From positions 34,683-98,682 of the forward strand of contig NZ_MWOK01000005.1 of the NCBI RefSeq assembly GCF_012932145.1: 64,000 nt of DNA. Direction: 5' to 3'. Shown one piece after another: positions 1-7,480 of this stretch. The notes beneath the pieces were generated by a model. That model worked only from the letters and a program-made list of their open reading frames with translations, did no database searches and was not told where the DNA came from. Both the position numbers and the translations under genes were made by a program. This DNA is from Acidovorax sp. SRB_14. GTDB taxonomy: Bacteria > Pseudomonadota > Gammaproteobacteria > Burkholderiales > Burkholderiaceae_C. Within the stretch, counting starts at the first letter, position 1. Each line of letters begins with the position of its first letter.

Positions 1-752
1 TCATTTTGGTGACCGGGCCCACGGGCTCGGGCAAGACCACCACGCTGTACTCCACGCTCAAGCGCGTGGCAACCGAAGAGGTCAACGTCAGCACCGTCGA
101 AGACCCGATCGAGATGATCGAGCCGAGCTTCAACCAGACGCAGGTGCAGCCGCAGCTCGACTTCAGCTTCTCCGAGGGCGTGCGCGCCCTCATGCGCCAG
201 GACCCCGACATCATCATGGTCGGCGAGATCCGAGACCTGCCGACGGCCGAGATGGCGGTGCAGGCTGCGCTCACCGGCCACCTGGTGTTCTCGACGCTGC
301 ACACCAACGACGCGCCCAGCGCCGTCACGCGGCTGATGGAGCTGGGCGTACCCAACTACCTGATCAACGCGACGCTGCTCGGCGTGCTGGCGCAGCGCCT
401 GGTGCGCACGCTGTGCAAACAGTGCAAGCAGCCCGACCCCGAGGCCTCGGCCCAGGTGCTGGCCGAAGCCGTCAAGCCCTGGAAGCTTTCCGGCGAATAC
501 CGGCCCTTCAAGGCCGTCGGCTGCGTGGACTGCCGCATGACGGGGTTCCGCGGCCGCATGGGGCTGTACGAACTGCTCACGGTGAGCGAGGCGCTCAAGG
601 ACGGCATCACGCGCGAGCCGTCGATCGACGCGCTGCGTCGCCAGGCCGTGCACGATGGCATGCGCCCGCTGCGCATGGCCGGCGCGCTGCGCGTGGCGCA
701 GGGGCTGACCACGCTCGACGAGGTCATTGCGGCCACGCCGCCGCCCCAGTGA
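1..752 (+). CDS. GspE/PulE-family secretion or pilus ATPase, C-terminal part (cut by window start)
   Basis: This is the C-terminal catalytic half of a type II secretion or type IV pilus assembly ATPase, a cytoplasmic hexamer that powers pseudopilus or pilus assembly. The reading frame is open to the left edge. Walker A ([10 protein letters not shown]) lies at the very start, followed by an Asp-rich segment, Walker B (IIMVGEIRD) and the His box ([15 protein letters not shown]). A four-cysteine zinc motif (CKQC then CVDC) follows, and the glycine-rich [14 protein letters not shown] segment is typical of GspE and PilB. No gsp or pil neighbours are visible, so GspE cannot be told from PilB. The gene ends 114 bases before tctB and is probably not functionally linked to it. 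Confidence 0.9.
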   Translation, partial: ILVTGPTGSGKTTTLYSTLKRVATEEVNVSTVEDPIEMIEPSFNQTQVQPQLDFSFSEGVRALMRQDPDIIMVGEIRDLPTAEMAVQAALTGHLVFSTLHTNDAPSAVTRLMELGVPNYLINATLLGVLAQRLVRTLCKQCKQPDPEASAQVLAEAVKPWKLSGEYRPFKAVGCVDCRMTGFRGRMGLYELLTVSEALKDGITREPSIDALRRQAVHDGMRPLRMAGALRVAQGLTTLDEVIAATPPPQ

Positions 753-866
753 GAGGTGTTTCCTAGGGTAAACGCTTAGGCCACCTGTAGGTGGAATCCA
801 CATCGAAAGTGCCCCCAATCGAACGCAAAATCGTTCGCTTGTGATTTCCTTCTGGGGGACATTTTT
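753..866 (+). promoter_or_regulatory. tctBA upstream region with two small inverted repeats
   Basis: The 114 bases ahead of tctB hold two short dyads: CCACCT/AGGTGG at 781-794 and CGAACG/CGTTCG at 820-837. Either could be an operator for the citrate-type uptake genes. No tctDE two-component genes are in view, and I could not assign a clear -35/-10 pair. A GGGGGA purine tract at 854-859 is the likely ribosome binding site for the GTG start at 867. Confidence 0.35.
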
Positions 867-1355
867 GTGAAAATCAAGAGTCAAAAAGACTTCTTTTCCG
901 GCCTCATGTTCATGGGCGTCGGAGGGGCTTTTGCCATAGGTGCCACCACCTATAACGTCGGCTCGGGCGCCCGCATGGGACCCGGCTACTTTCCGCTGAT
1001 CCTGGGCATCCTGCTGGCCATCCTGGGGGTGATCATCACCTTCAAGGCGACCGTGGTGGAAACCGAGGACGGCGACAAGGTGGGCAAGTGGGCATGGAAG
1101 CAGATCTTCTTCATCCTGGCCTCCAACTTCGCCTTCGGCATCCTGTTGGCCGGTTTGCCAAGCATCGGTGTTCCCGCCATGGGCCTGATCGTCGCCATCT
1201 ACGGCCTGACGTTCATCGCCAGCCTGGCGGGTGACCAGTTCCATGCCAAGTCGGTGTTCGTTCTCGCCACCGTTTTGGCGATTGGTAGTTACGTGGCTTT
1301 CGTGTGGGCACTGAAATTGCAGTTCCCCGTGTGGCCTAGCTTCATTTCGGGTTAA
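867..1355 (+). CDS. tctB: Tripartite tricarboxylate transporter small membrane subunit TctB
   Basis: TctB is the small integral membrane subunit of tripartite tricarboxylate transporters, secondary carriers that take up citrate-like acids delivered by a periplasmic TctC (Bug) protein. The 162-residue product has four to five hydrophobic segments and the early GARMGPGYFP motif typical of the family (about residues 30-40). The start is GTG. The gene is followed after 15 bases by tctA, giving the usual B-A order. No tctC is adjacent, so the pair must use a binding protein encoded elsewhere. Confidence 0.9.
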   Translation: MKIKSQKDFFSGLMFMGVGGAFAIGATTYNVGSGARMGPGYFPLILGILLAILGVIITFKATVVETEDGDKVGKWAWKQIFFILASNFAFGILLAGLPSIGVPAMGLIVAIYGLTFIASLAGDQFHAKSVFVLATVLAIGSYVAFVWALKLQFPVWPSFISG

Positions 1356-1370
1356 GCGAGAGTACCGACC

Positions 1371-2882
1371 ATGGAATTGTTTGATCACTTGGCGATGGGC
1401 TTCGGCGTCGCCTTCACGTTTCAGAACCTCATCTACTGCTTCATCGGCTGCCTGCTGGGCACGCTGATCGGCGTGCTGCCCGGCATCGGCCCGGTAGCCA
1501 CCATCGCCATGCTGCTGCCCGCGACCTACGCGCTGCCCCCGGTGGCCGCGCTGATCATGCTGGCTGGTATCTACTACGGCGCGCAATACGGTGGCTCGAC
1601 CACCGCCATCCTGGTGAACCTGCCAGGCGAGTCTTCGTCGGTGGTGACCGTGATCGACGGCTACCAGATGGCGCGCAAGGGCCGGGCAGGGCCGGCGCTG
1701 GCGGCAGCGGGCATGGGCTCGTTCTTTGCCGGTTGCGTGGGCACGCTGATCCTGGCCGCATTTGCGCCGCCGCTGACCGAAATCGCCTTCAAGTTCGGCC
1801 CGGCCGAATACTTCTCGCTGATGACCCTGGGCCTGATCGGCGCCGTGGTGCTGGCCTCGGGCTCGCTGCTCAAGGCCGTGGCCATGATCGTGCTCGGCCT
1901 GCTGCTGGGCCTGGTCGGCACCGACGTGAACTCGGGCGTGGCCCGCTACAGCTTCGACATCCCTGAGCTGACCGACGGCCTGAACTTCGTCGTGATCGCC
2001 ATGGGCGTGTTCGGCTACGGCGAAATCATCGCCAACCTGTCCAAGCCCGAAGACGAACGCGAAGTGTTCACCGCCAAGGTGCAGGGCCTGATGCCGACCA
2101 AGGAAGACTTCAAGCGCATGATCCCCGCCGTGCTGCGCGGCACCGCGCTGGGCTCGGCCCTGGGTATCCTGCCCGGTGGCGGTGCGCTGCTGTCGGCTTT
2201 TGCCGCCTACACGATCGAGAAGAAGACCAAGCTGCGTGCCGGCGAGGTGCCGTTCGGCCAGGGCAACATCCGCGGCGTGGCCGCGCCTGAAGCCGCCAAC
2301 AACGCGGGTGCGCAAACCTCCTTCATCCCGCTGCTGACGCTGGGCATTCCGCCCAACGCCGTGATGGCGCTGATGGTGGGCGCGATGACCATCCACAACA
2401 TCCAGCCTGGCCCCCAGGTGATGACCAGCAACCCCGAGCTGTTCTGGGGCCTGATCGCCTCGATGTGGCTCGGCAATGCGATGCTGATCATCCTGAACCT
2501 GCCGCTGATCGGCATCTGGATCAAGCTGCTGACCGTGCCTTACCGCTGGCTGTTCCCGTCCATCGTGCTGTTCTGCGCGGTGGGGGTGTATGGCACCAAC
2601 AACAACACGTTCGACGTGTGGCTGGTGGGCATCTTCGGTCTGGTGGGCTACATCTTCCACAAGCTCGGCACTGAGCCTGCGCCGCTGCTGCTGGGCTTCA
2701 TCCTGGGGCCGATGATGGAAGAGAACCTGCGCCGCGCGCTGCTGCTCTCGCGCGGTGACTGGAGCGTGTTCGTGACGCGTCCGATCTCCGCCGGCATGCT
2801 GGTGGCCGCCGTGATCCTGCTGATCATCGTGCTGCTGCCCGCAGTGAAGAACAAGCGCGAGGAAGCCTTCGTCGAGGACTGA
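1371..2882 (+). CDS. tctA: Tripartite tricarboxylate transporter large permease TctA
   Basis: TctA is the large transport channel of the TTT family. The 503-residue product has about 11-12 membrane helices. It carries the conserved N-terminal GVLPGIGPVATIAMLLP motif and its internal repeat LGILPGGGALLSAFAAY, the two glycine-proline loops expected at the substrate site, and YYGAQYGGSTTAIL. Length matches the family (about 500). It forms an operon with tctB and ends just ahead of a strong terminator, so the transcription unit is tctBA only. The substrate cannot be told from sequence. Confidence 0.93.
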   Translation: MELFDHLAMGFGVAFTFQNLIYCFIGCLLGTLIGVLPGIGPVATIAMLLPATYALPPVAALIMLAGIYYGAQYGGSTTAILVNLPGESSSVVTVIDGYQMARKGRAGPALAAAGMGSFFAGCVGTLILAAFAPPLTEIAFKFGPAEYFSLMTLGLIGAVVLASGSLLKAVAMIVLGLLLGLVGTDVNSGVARYSFDIPELTDGLNFVVIAMGVFGYGEIIANLSKPEDEREVFTAKVQGLMPTKEDFKRMIPAVLRGTALGSALGILPGGGALLSAFAAYTIEKKTKLRAGEVPFGQGNIRGVAAPEAANNAGAQTSFIPLLTLGIPPNAVMALMVGAMTIHNIQPGPQVMTSNPELFWGLIASMWLGNAMLIILNLPLIGIWIKLLTVPYRWLFPSIVLFCAVGVYGTNNNTFDVWLVGIFGLVGYIFHKLGTEPAPLLLGFILGPMMEENLRRALLLSRGDWSVFVTRPISAGMLVAAVILLIIVLLPAVKNKREEAFVED

Positions 2883-2912
2883 CGCAGGCGGGCATGGCCC
2901 GTGCACACACAA

Positions 2913-2939
2913 CGGCACCTTCGGGTGCCGTTTTTTTTT
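2913..2939 (+). terminator. Rho-independent terminator of tctBA
   Basis: A perfect 7-bp stem, CGGCACC (2913-2919) and GGTGCCG (2924-2930), closes a TTCG loop and is followed by nine T residues. It sits 30 bases after tctA. It also argues against starting the next gene at an earlier in-frame codon that would place the terminator inside the coding region. Confidence 0.9.
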
Positions 2940-3016
2940 GCCGCGCCGGGTGCGCTCGGTTCGCCTGCGGGGCCGGAGAACGCCGCCACAATAGCGGGCT
3001 CTACAGGTCTCTGCCC

Positions 3017-4315
3017 ATGCCCCTTGCCCTGACGCCACCGCAGCACCCCCAGCGGGTGCTGTTGCACAACGAAATCCATGCGCGCCCCCCCGAGTCGATG
3101 GCCGCGCCTTTGGCCATCGCGCACATCGTCATGCTGGCCGATGCGGCGGGGCGCGAGGCCAGCCGTGCCCACCTGGCGGCGCTGCTGCGCGAGCGCCACC
3201 TGGCCTTGCCCGATGCGCACACCACGCACCTGCGCATGGACCTGGGCGCTTTCCGCCTGCGCTGGGAACTGCACACCGAGTTCGTGACCTGGACCTTCAT
3301 GGTGCCCACGCAGGCCGAGGGCTTTGGCGAACGCGAGCCCGTGGGCGCCGCCGCCGCCGTGCCGCGCGAATGGCTGGCTGCGCTGCCGGGGCAGTGCCTG
3401 TGCAGCCTGAACCTGTGGGTGCTGTCCACCCAGGCCTTTGGCGCGGGCGCGCTGGTGCCCCAGGTGCTGCACGAGGACACCCTGGTGGCCTCGACCGTGG
3501 CCGACGGCCACGGCGAGGTCTACACCGACTTCGCGCTCCACCCTGACGGCTCTTCGCGCATGGTGCTGCTGGCCGGCCGCATGGCGCCGCGGCGCCTGGG
3601 CCGGCTGGTGCAGCGCCTGCTCGAGGTCGAGACCTACCGCATGGCCGCGCTGCTGGGCCTGCCCGCCGCGCGCGGCGCCGCCGCCGAGCTGGCCAGCGCC
3701 GAGCGCGAGCTGGCCGAGCTGGCCGACGCCATCCGCACCGCCAACCGCCATGCCGAGCCGGCGCTGCTGGACCGGCTCACGCGCCTGGCCGGCCAGGTCG
3801 AGAGCCAGTACGCGGCCACGCATTCGCGCTTTTCGGCCAGCAAGGCGTATTTCGAACTGGTCGACCTGCGCATTGCCGACCTGGCCGAATCGCGCCTGGC
3901 GGGCCTGCAGACCATCCGCGAGTTCATGGACCGGCGCCTGAGCCCCGCGCGCAGCACCTGCGAGTGGGCGGCGCGGCGCCAGGAGGCGCTGTCGCAGCGC
4001 GTCTCGCGCATGAGCAACCTGCTGCGCACGCGCGTCGAGATCGAGCAGCAGCAAAGCAGCCAGGCGCTGCTGGCCACCATGAACCAGCGCCAGGGGCTGC
4101 AGCTGCAGCTGCAGTCCACCGTCGAGGGGCTGTCGGTGGCGGCCATCACCTATTACATCGTCGGGCTGGTGAGCTACTTGGCCAAGGGCGCGCAGCCGCT
4201 GGGCTGGCCGCTGGCGCCGGAGACCACGGCCGCCATCGCCATTCCGGTGGTGGCGCTCGCCGTGTGGGGGTCGCTGCGCCGGCTGCACCAGCGCATGTTC
4301 TCTCCGGGAGCATGA
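3017..4315 (+). CDS. DUF3422 family membrane-anchored protein
   Basis: This is a 432-residue member of the uncharacterised DUF3422 family, recognised by the N-terminal RVLLHNEIHARPPE motif and by length (family about 430). The middle (about residues 220-370) is rich in Glu, Arg and Ala and probably forms long helices. The C terminus has two hydrophobic segments, the first near VAAITYYIVGLVSYLAKGA and a second near ETTAAIAIPVVALAVWG, so a large cytoplasmic domain anchored by a C-terminal hairpin is likely. The start at 3017 was chosen because an upstream in-frame alternative would run through the tctA terminator. No function is known. Confidence 0.8.
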   Translation: MPLALTPPQHPQRVLLHNEIHARPPESMAAPLAIAHIVMLADAAGREASRAHLAALLRERHLALPDAHTTHLRMDLGAFRLRWELHTEFVTWTFMVPTQAEGFGEREPVGAAAAVPREWLAALPGQCLCSLNLWVLSTQAFGAGALVPQVLHEDTLVASTVADGHGEVYTDFALHPDGSSRMVLLAGRMAPRRLGRLVQRLLEVETYRMAALLGLPAARGAAAELASAERELAELADAIRTANRHAEPALLDRLTRLAGQVESQYAATHSRFSASKAYFELVDLRIADLAESRLAGLQTIREFMDRRLSPARSTCEWAARRQEALSQRVSRMSNLLRTRVEIEQQQSSQALLATMNQRQGLQLQLQSTVEGLSVAAITYYIVGLVSYLAKGAQPLGWPLAPETTAAIAIPVVALAVWGSLRRLHQRMFSPGA

Positions 4316-4360
4316 GGCGGCATCGCCCGCCGTTGCCCGCCATCGCCTTTCAGGAATAAG

Positions 4361-4414
4361 TATCAAAAGTGCCTTCAACGCAAGCCAGTCAAGCGCCAGC
4401 AGCTAGCAAAAATG
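4361..4414 (-). repeat. GATAGC/AAGCG short interspersed repeat, copy 1 (covers a start codon)
   Basis: On the minus strand this reads as a copy of the short repeat: TTTGCTAGCTGCTGGCGC, a spacer, then TTGCGTTGAAGGCACTTTTG. It spans the GTG start of the downstream DMT transporter, so the first 15 or so residues of that protein are encoded by the repeat. Confidence 0.6.
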
Positions 4415-5298
4415 TAGTTGTCGGCATCACCCTCGCGGTGCTCGGGGCCATCGCCTTCAGTGGCAAGGCCATCATCGTCAAGCTCGCCTACCGCCACGGC
4501 GTGGACGCGGTCACGCTGATCATGTACCGCATGCTGTTTGCCCTGCCGATCTTTGCGGCCATGGCCTGGTGGGCCAGCCGGGGCAAGCCGCCGCTCTCGA
4601 GCAGGGACTGGTGGGGGGTGCTGGGCCTGGGGGTGTCGGGCTACTACCTGGCGAGCTTTCTCGACTTTGCCGGCCTGGCCTATATCAGCGCCAGCCTCGA
4701 GCGCCTGATTCTGTACCTCAACCCGACCATCGTCATGGGGCTGGGCTGGCTGCTGTACGGCCGCACCATCCGCTGGCAGCAGGTGCTGGGCACGGCCATC
4801 AGCTACTGCGGCGTGGTGCTGGTGTTCGGGCAGGAGTCACAGGGCCAGGGCGCGAACGCCGCCTGGGGCGCACTGCTGGTGTTCCTGAGCGCGGTGAGCT
4901 ACGCGATCTACATGGTCTACAGCGGCGAGATGGTGCAGCGCCTGGGCGCGCTGCGCCTGGTGGGGCTGGCCACCACGGTGGCGTGCCTGTGCTGCCTGCT
5001 GCAGTTCGCATTGCTGCGGCCGCTGTCGGCCGCGCTGGTGGCGCCCGAGGTGGTGTGGCTGTCGGTGCTCAACGCCACACTGTGCACCGCCGCGCCGGTG
5101 CTGATGGTGATGATGGCGATCGAGCGCATCGGGGCCAGCGCCGCCGCGCAGACCGGCATGGTCGGTCCGATGTCGACCATCCTGATGGGCGTGTGGCTGC
5201 TGGGCGAGCCTTTCACCGCCTGGGTGGCGGCCGGCACGGCGCTGGTGATCGCCGGAATTTTTGTCTTCTCGCGCACGGCGCGCCGGCCGCAGGCCTGA
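4369..5298 (+). CDS. DMT-superfamily (EamA) transporter
   Basis: This is an inner-membrane permease of the drug/metabolite transporter superfamily with two EamA halves and about ten helices in 309 residues. The first helix starts near residue 15 (VVVGITLAVLGAIAFSGKAI) and the second EamA repeat near residue 160. Substrate is unknown; relatives export amino acids or metabolites. The called GTG start lies inside a short interspersed repeat, and residues 1-15 (MPSTQASQAPAASKN) are low-complexity and repeat-derived. This suggests the repeat replaced or extended the original N terminus. The SDR gene follows after 65 bases on the same strand. Confidence 0.85.
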   Translation: MPSTQASQAPAASKNVVVGITLAVLGAIAFSGKAIIVKLAYRHGVDAVTLIMYRMLFALPIFAAMAWWASRGKPPLSSRDWWGVLGLGVSGYYLASFLDFAGLAYISASLERLILYLNPTIVMGLGWLLYGRTIRWQQVLGTAISYCGVVLVFGQESQGQGANAAWGALLVFLSAVSYAIYMVYSGEMVQRLGALRLVGLATTVACLCCLLQFALLRPLSAALVAPEVVWLSVLNATLCTAAPVLMVMMAIERIGASAAAQTGMVGPMSTILMGVWLLGEPFTAWVAAGTALVIAGIFVFSRTARRPQA

Positions 5299-5363
5299 GC
5301 GAGCGGCGTGCCGCGAGAGGGGAGTGGAACGCTGGCGCTGCCAGCCTATGAACGGAGGAATGT

Positions 5364-6194
5364 ATGGATCTGGGAATTGCAGGCAAATGGGCGCTGGTCT
5401 GCGGCGCCAGCAAAGGGTTGGGGCTGGGCTGCGCGCAGGCGCTGGTGCGCGAGGGCGTGAACCTGGTCGTCAATGCGCGCCAGGCCGGGGCATTGTCCGC
5501 AGCTGCTTCTGATTTGAGAGCTATGGGCGCAGATGCAGCCAGCGCCAGAGGCCAAAAAGACCCGGCGCCGCTGGTGCTGAGCGTCGCCGCCGACATCACC
5601 ACCGCCGAGGGCCGCGCCGCCGCCTTCAGCGTGCCCGGCGGACCGGGGCAGGGCTTTGACATCGTCGTCACCAACGCCGGCGGTCCGCCGCCGGGCGATT
5701 TCCGCGACTGGGACCGGGCGGCCTGGCTGCGTGCGCTGGACGCCAACATGCTCACGCCCATCGAGCTGATCCGCGCCACGGTGGATGGCATGGCGGCGCG
5801 CGGCTTTGGCCGCATCGTCAACATCACGTCGAGCGCGGTGAAGGCGCCCATCGACATCCTGGGCCTGTCCAACGGCGCGCGCAGCGGCCTGACGGGCTTC
5901 GTGGCGGGTGCGGCGCGCAGCAGCATCGCCGGCAAAGGCGTGACGCTCAACAACCTGCTGCCTGGCAAGTTCGACACCGACCGCCTGGCCGCGACGCTGC
6001 AGGCGGCCGCCGAGCGCTCGGGCCGCGCGGTCGATGCGGTGCGCCAGGCCCAGGAGGCGCAGATCCCGGCCGGCCGCTTTGGCCAGCCGCAGGAATTCGG
6101 CGCCATCTGCGCCTTCCTGTGCAGCGTGCACGCGGGCTACATCACGGGGCAGAACGTGTTGGCCGACGGTGGGGCCTACGCTGGCGCGTTCTGA
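5364..6194 (+). CDS. SDR-family oxidoreductase lacking the usual YxxxK pair
   Basis: This is a 276-residue Rossmann-fold short-chain dehydrogenase/reductase. The nucleotide-binding GASKGLGLG lies at residues 14-22, TNAGG at about 103-107, and the Ser region ITSS at 154-157. At the place where SDRs have YxxxK it reads LSNGAR (168-173), so the catalytic Tyr and Lys are not visible. This LSNxxR variant recurs in a divergent SDR group usually annotated as FabG-like, so reductase activity should not be assumed. Residues 50-66 are encoded by a short interspersed repeat and look like an insertion between beta strands 2 and 3. An AGGAGG-like site (GGAGGAA, 5354-5360) supports the ATG start. Confidence 0.85.
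   Translation: MDLGIAGKWALVCGASKGLGLGCAQALVREGVNLVVNARQAGALSAAASDLRAMGADAASARGQKDPAPLVLSVAADITTAEGRAAAFSVPGGPGQGFDIVVTNAGGPPPGDFRDWDRAAWLRALDANMLTPIELIRATVDGMAARGFGRIVNITSSAVKAPIDILGLSNGARSGLTGFVAGAARSSIAGKGVTLNNLLPGKFDTDRLAATLQAAAERSGRAVDAVRQAQEAQIPAGRFGQPQEFGAICAFLCSVHAGYITGQNVLADGGAYAGAF
5511..5559 (+). repeat. Short interspersed repeat, copy 2 (in frame inside the SDR gene)
   Basis: The copy starts with GATTTGAGAGCTATGGGCGC and ends with CAGCGCCAGAGGCCAAAAAG. It is read in frame and contributes 17 residues to the SDR between its second beta strand and the AADITT strand. Confidence 0.6.
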
Positions 6195-6382
6195 GCCCAG
6201 AGGCGCCGGGCCGGCGCCTGCGCTGGATTCCACGGCGCAGGGGCACCGAGGTGCGGGCTCACCCCCATTCCCGGAGCTTCCACTTTTTTGTTACTCTGCG
6301 GCCCATAACGTCGCAACGTGTTAAACATGTGTCACTTTCGCCGCGGCCTCCGGTGCCGCGGGTGAGCACCCCGGAAACATCC

Positions 6383-7480
6383 ATGCTGCTTCTGCCCCGC
6401 TTGCGAATGTCCTGGCTGCGCCACGCCGCGCTGTGCAGCGCCCTGATGCTGGCAGCGATGGGGGCCCCGGCGCAAGTGCCCGCGCCAGCGCCGGACGCCG
6501 CGGTGCTGCGCCTGCGCGTCGTGGGGGGGCTCGCGGGAGTCAACCAGTTCACGCGCTGGGAGCAGCCCTTCTGGACCCAGGAGCTCGCGCGCCTCAGTGG
6601 CGGGCGCTTCACCGCCGACATCGTGCCGTTCGACCGCGCCGGTGTTCCGGACGTCGAAATGCTGCGCCTGCTGCAGCTGGGCGTGGTGCCCTTTGGCACC
6701 ATGCTCATGAGCGCCATGGCGACGCAGTACCCGCAGTACACCGCGCCCGACCTCGCAGGCCTGAACCCCGACATGGCCAGCCTGCGCGCCAGCGTAGCGG
6801 CCTTTCGCCCCTACCTTGAAAAGACGCTGCGCGAGCGCCATGGCGTGGAAGCGCTGGCCATCTACGTCTATCCCGCACAGGTGCTTTTTTGCAAGCGGCC
6901 GCTGACCGCGCTGGCTGACCTGGCGGGGCGGCGCACGCGCGTGTCGTCCACCACCCAGGCCGACTTCGTGGGCGCCGTGGGCGGTGTGGCGGTGCACACC
7001 AGCTTTGCCCAGATCGCCGGCGCGCTGCAGTCGGGCAACATCGAATGCGCCATCACGGGCACCACTTCGGGCCGCGCGGTGGGCCTGCACACGCTGACCA
7101 GCCACCTGTACGCCATGCCCTTGAACTGGGGCCTGGCCATTTTTGGTGCCAACCGCAACGCCTGGGATGCGCTGCCGCCCGAGCTGCGCGCTGTGCTGCG
7201 GCGCGAACTGCCGCGCCTGGAAGCGCGGATATGGCGCGAGTCCGAGCGTGAGACCACCGAGAGCCTGGCCTGCCACAGCGGCGCGCCCAGCTGCGCCAGC
7301 GCAGCCAAGGGGGCCATGGCGCTGGTGCCGGTGTCGGCCCAGGACGAGCGCCGCCGTGTCGAGATCTTCCGTGCCACCGTGCTGCCGCGCTGGCTGATGC
7401 GCTGCGCCGACGGGTGCGCGGACCTGTGGAAATACACCATCGGGGAGGCGCGGGGCATTGCGCTGCCCGCCACGCCGTGA
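6383..7480 (+). CDS. Orphan TRAP-type (DctP-like) periplasmic solute-binding protein
   Basis: The 365-residue product begins with a Sec signal peptide (hydrophobic core LCSALMLAAMG, likely cleavage after APAQ). It then shows the DctP fold, including RTRVSSTTQADFVGAVGG, SFAQIAGALQSG and the NWG segment that line the ligand cleft in TRAP binding proteins. DctP proteins bind organic acids such as C4-dicarboxylates. No DctQ or DctM genes are beside it. Instead its TGA overlaps the GTG start of a GGDEF-EAL gene by 4 bases, so the two are translationally coupled. This context suggests the protein is a ligand receptor for c-di-GMP signalling rather than for transport. The ATG at 6383 was chosen because it directly precedes the signal peptide. 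Confidence 0.82.
   Translation: MLLLPRLRMSWLRHAALCSALMLAAMGAPAQVPAPAPDAAVLRLRVVGGLAGVNQFTRWEQPFWTQELARLSGGRFTADIVPFDRAGVPDVEMLRLLQLGVVPFGTMLMSAMATQYPQYTAPDLAGLNPDMASLRASVAAFRPYLEKTLRERHGVEALAIYVYPAQVLFCKRPLTALADLAGRRTRVSSTTQADFVGAVGGVAVHTSFAQIAGALQSGNIECAITGTTSGRAVGLHTLTSHLYAMPLNWGLAIFGANRNAWDALPPELRAVLRRELPRLEARIWRESERETTESLACHSGAPSCASAAKGAMALVPVSAQDERRRVEIFRATVLPRWLMRCADGCADLWKYTIGEARGIALPATP

Noticed and set aside
2894..3016. Upstream start for the DUF3422 gene
   Set aside because: It would translate through the tctA terminator; the later ATG gives the family N terminus.
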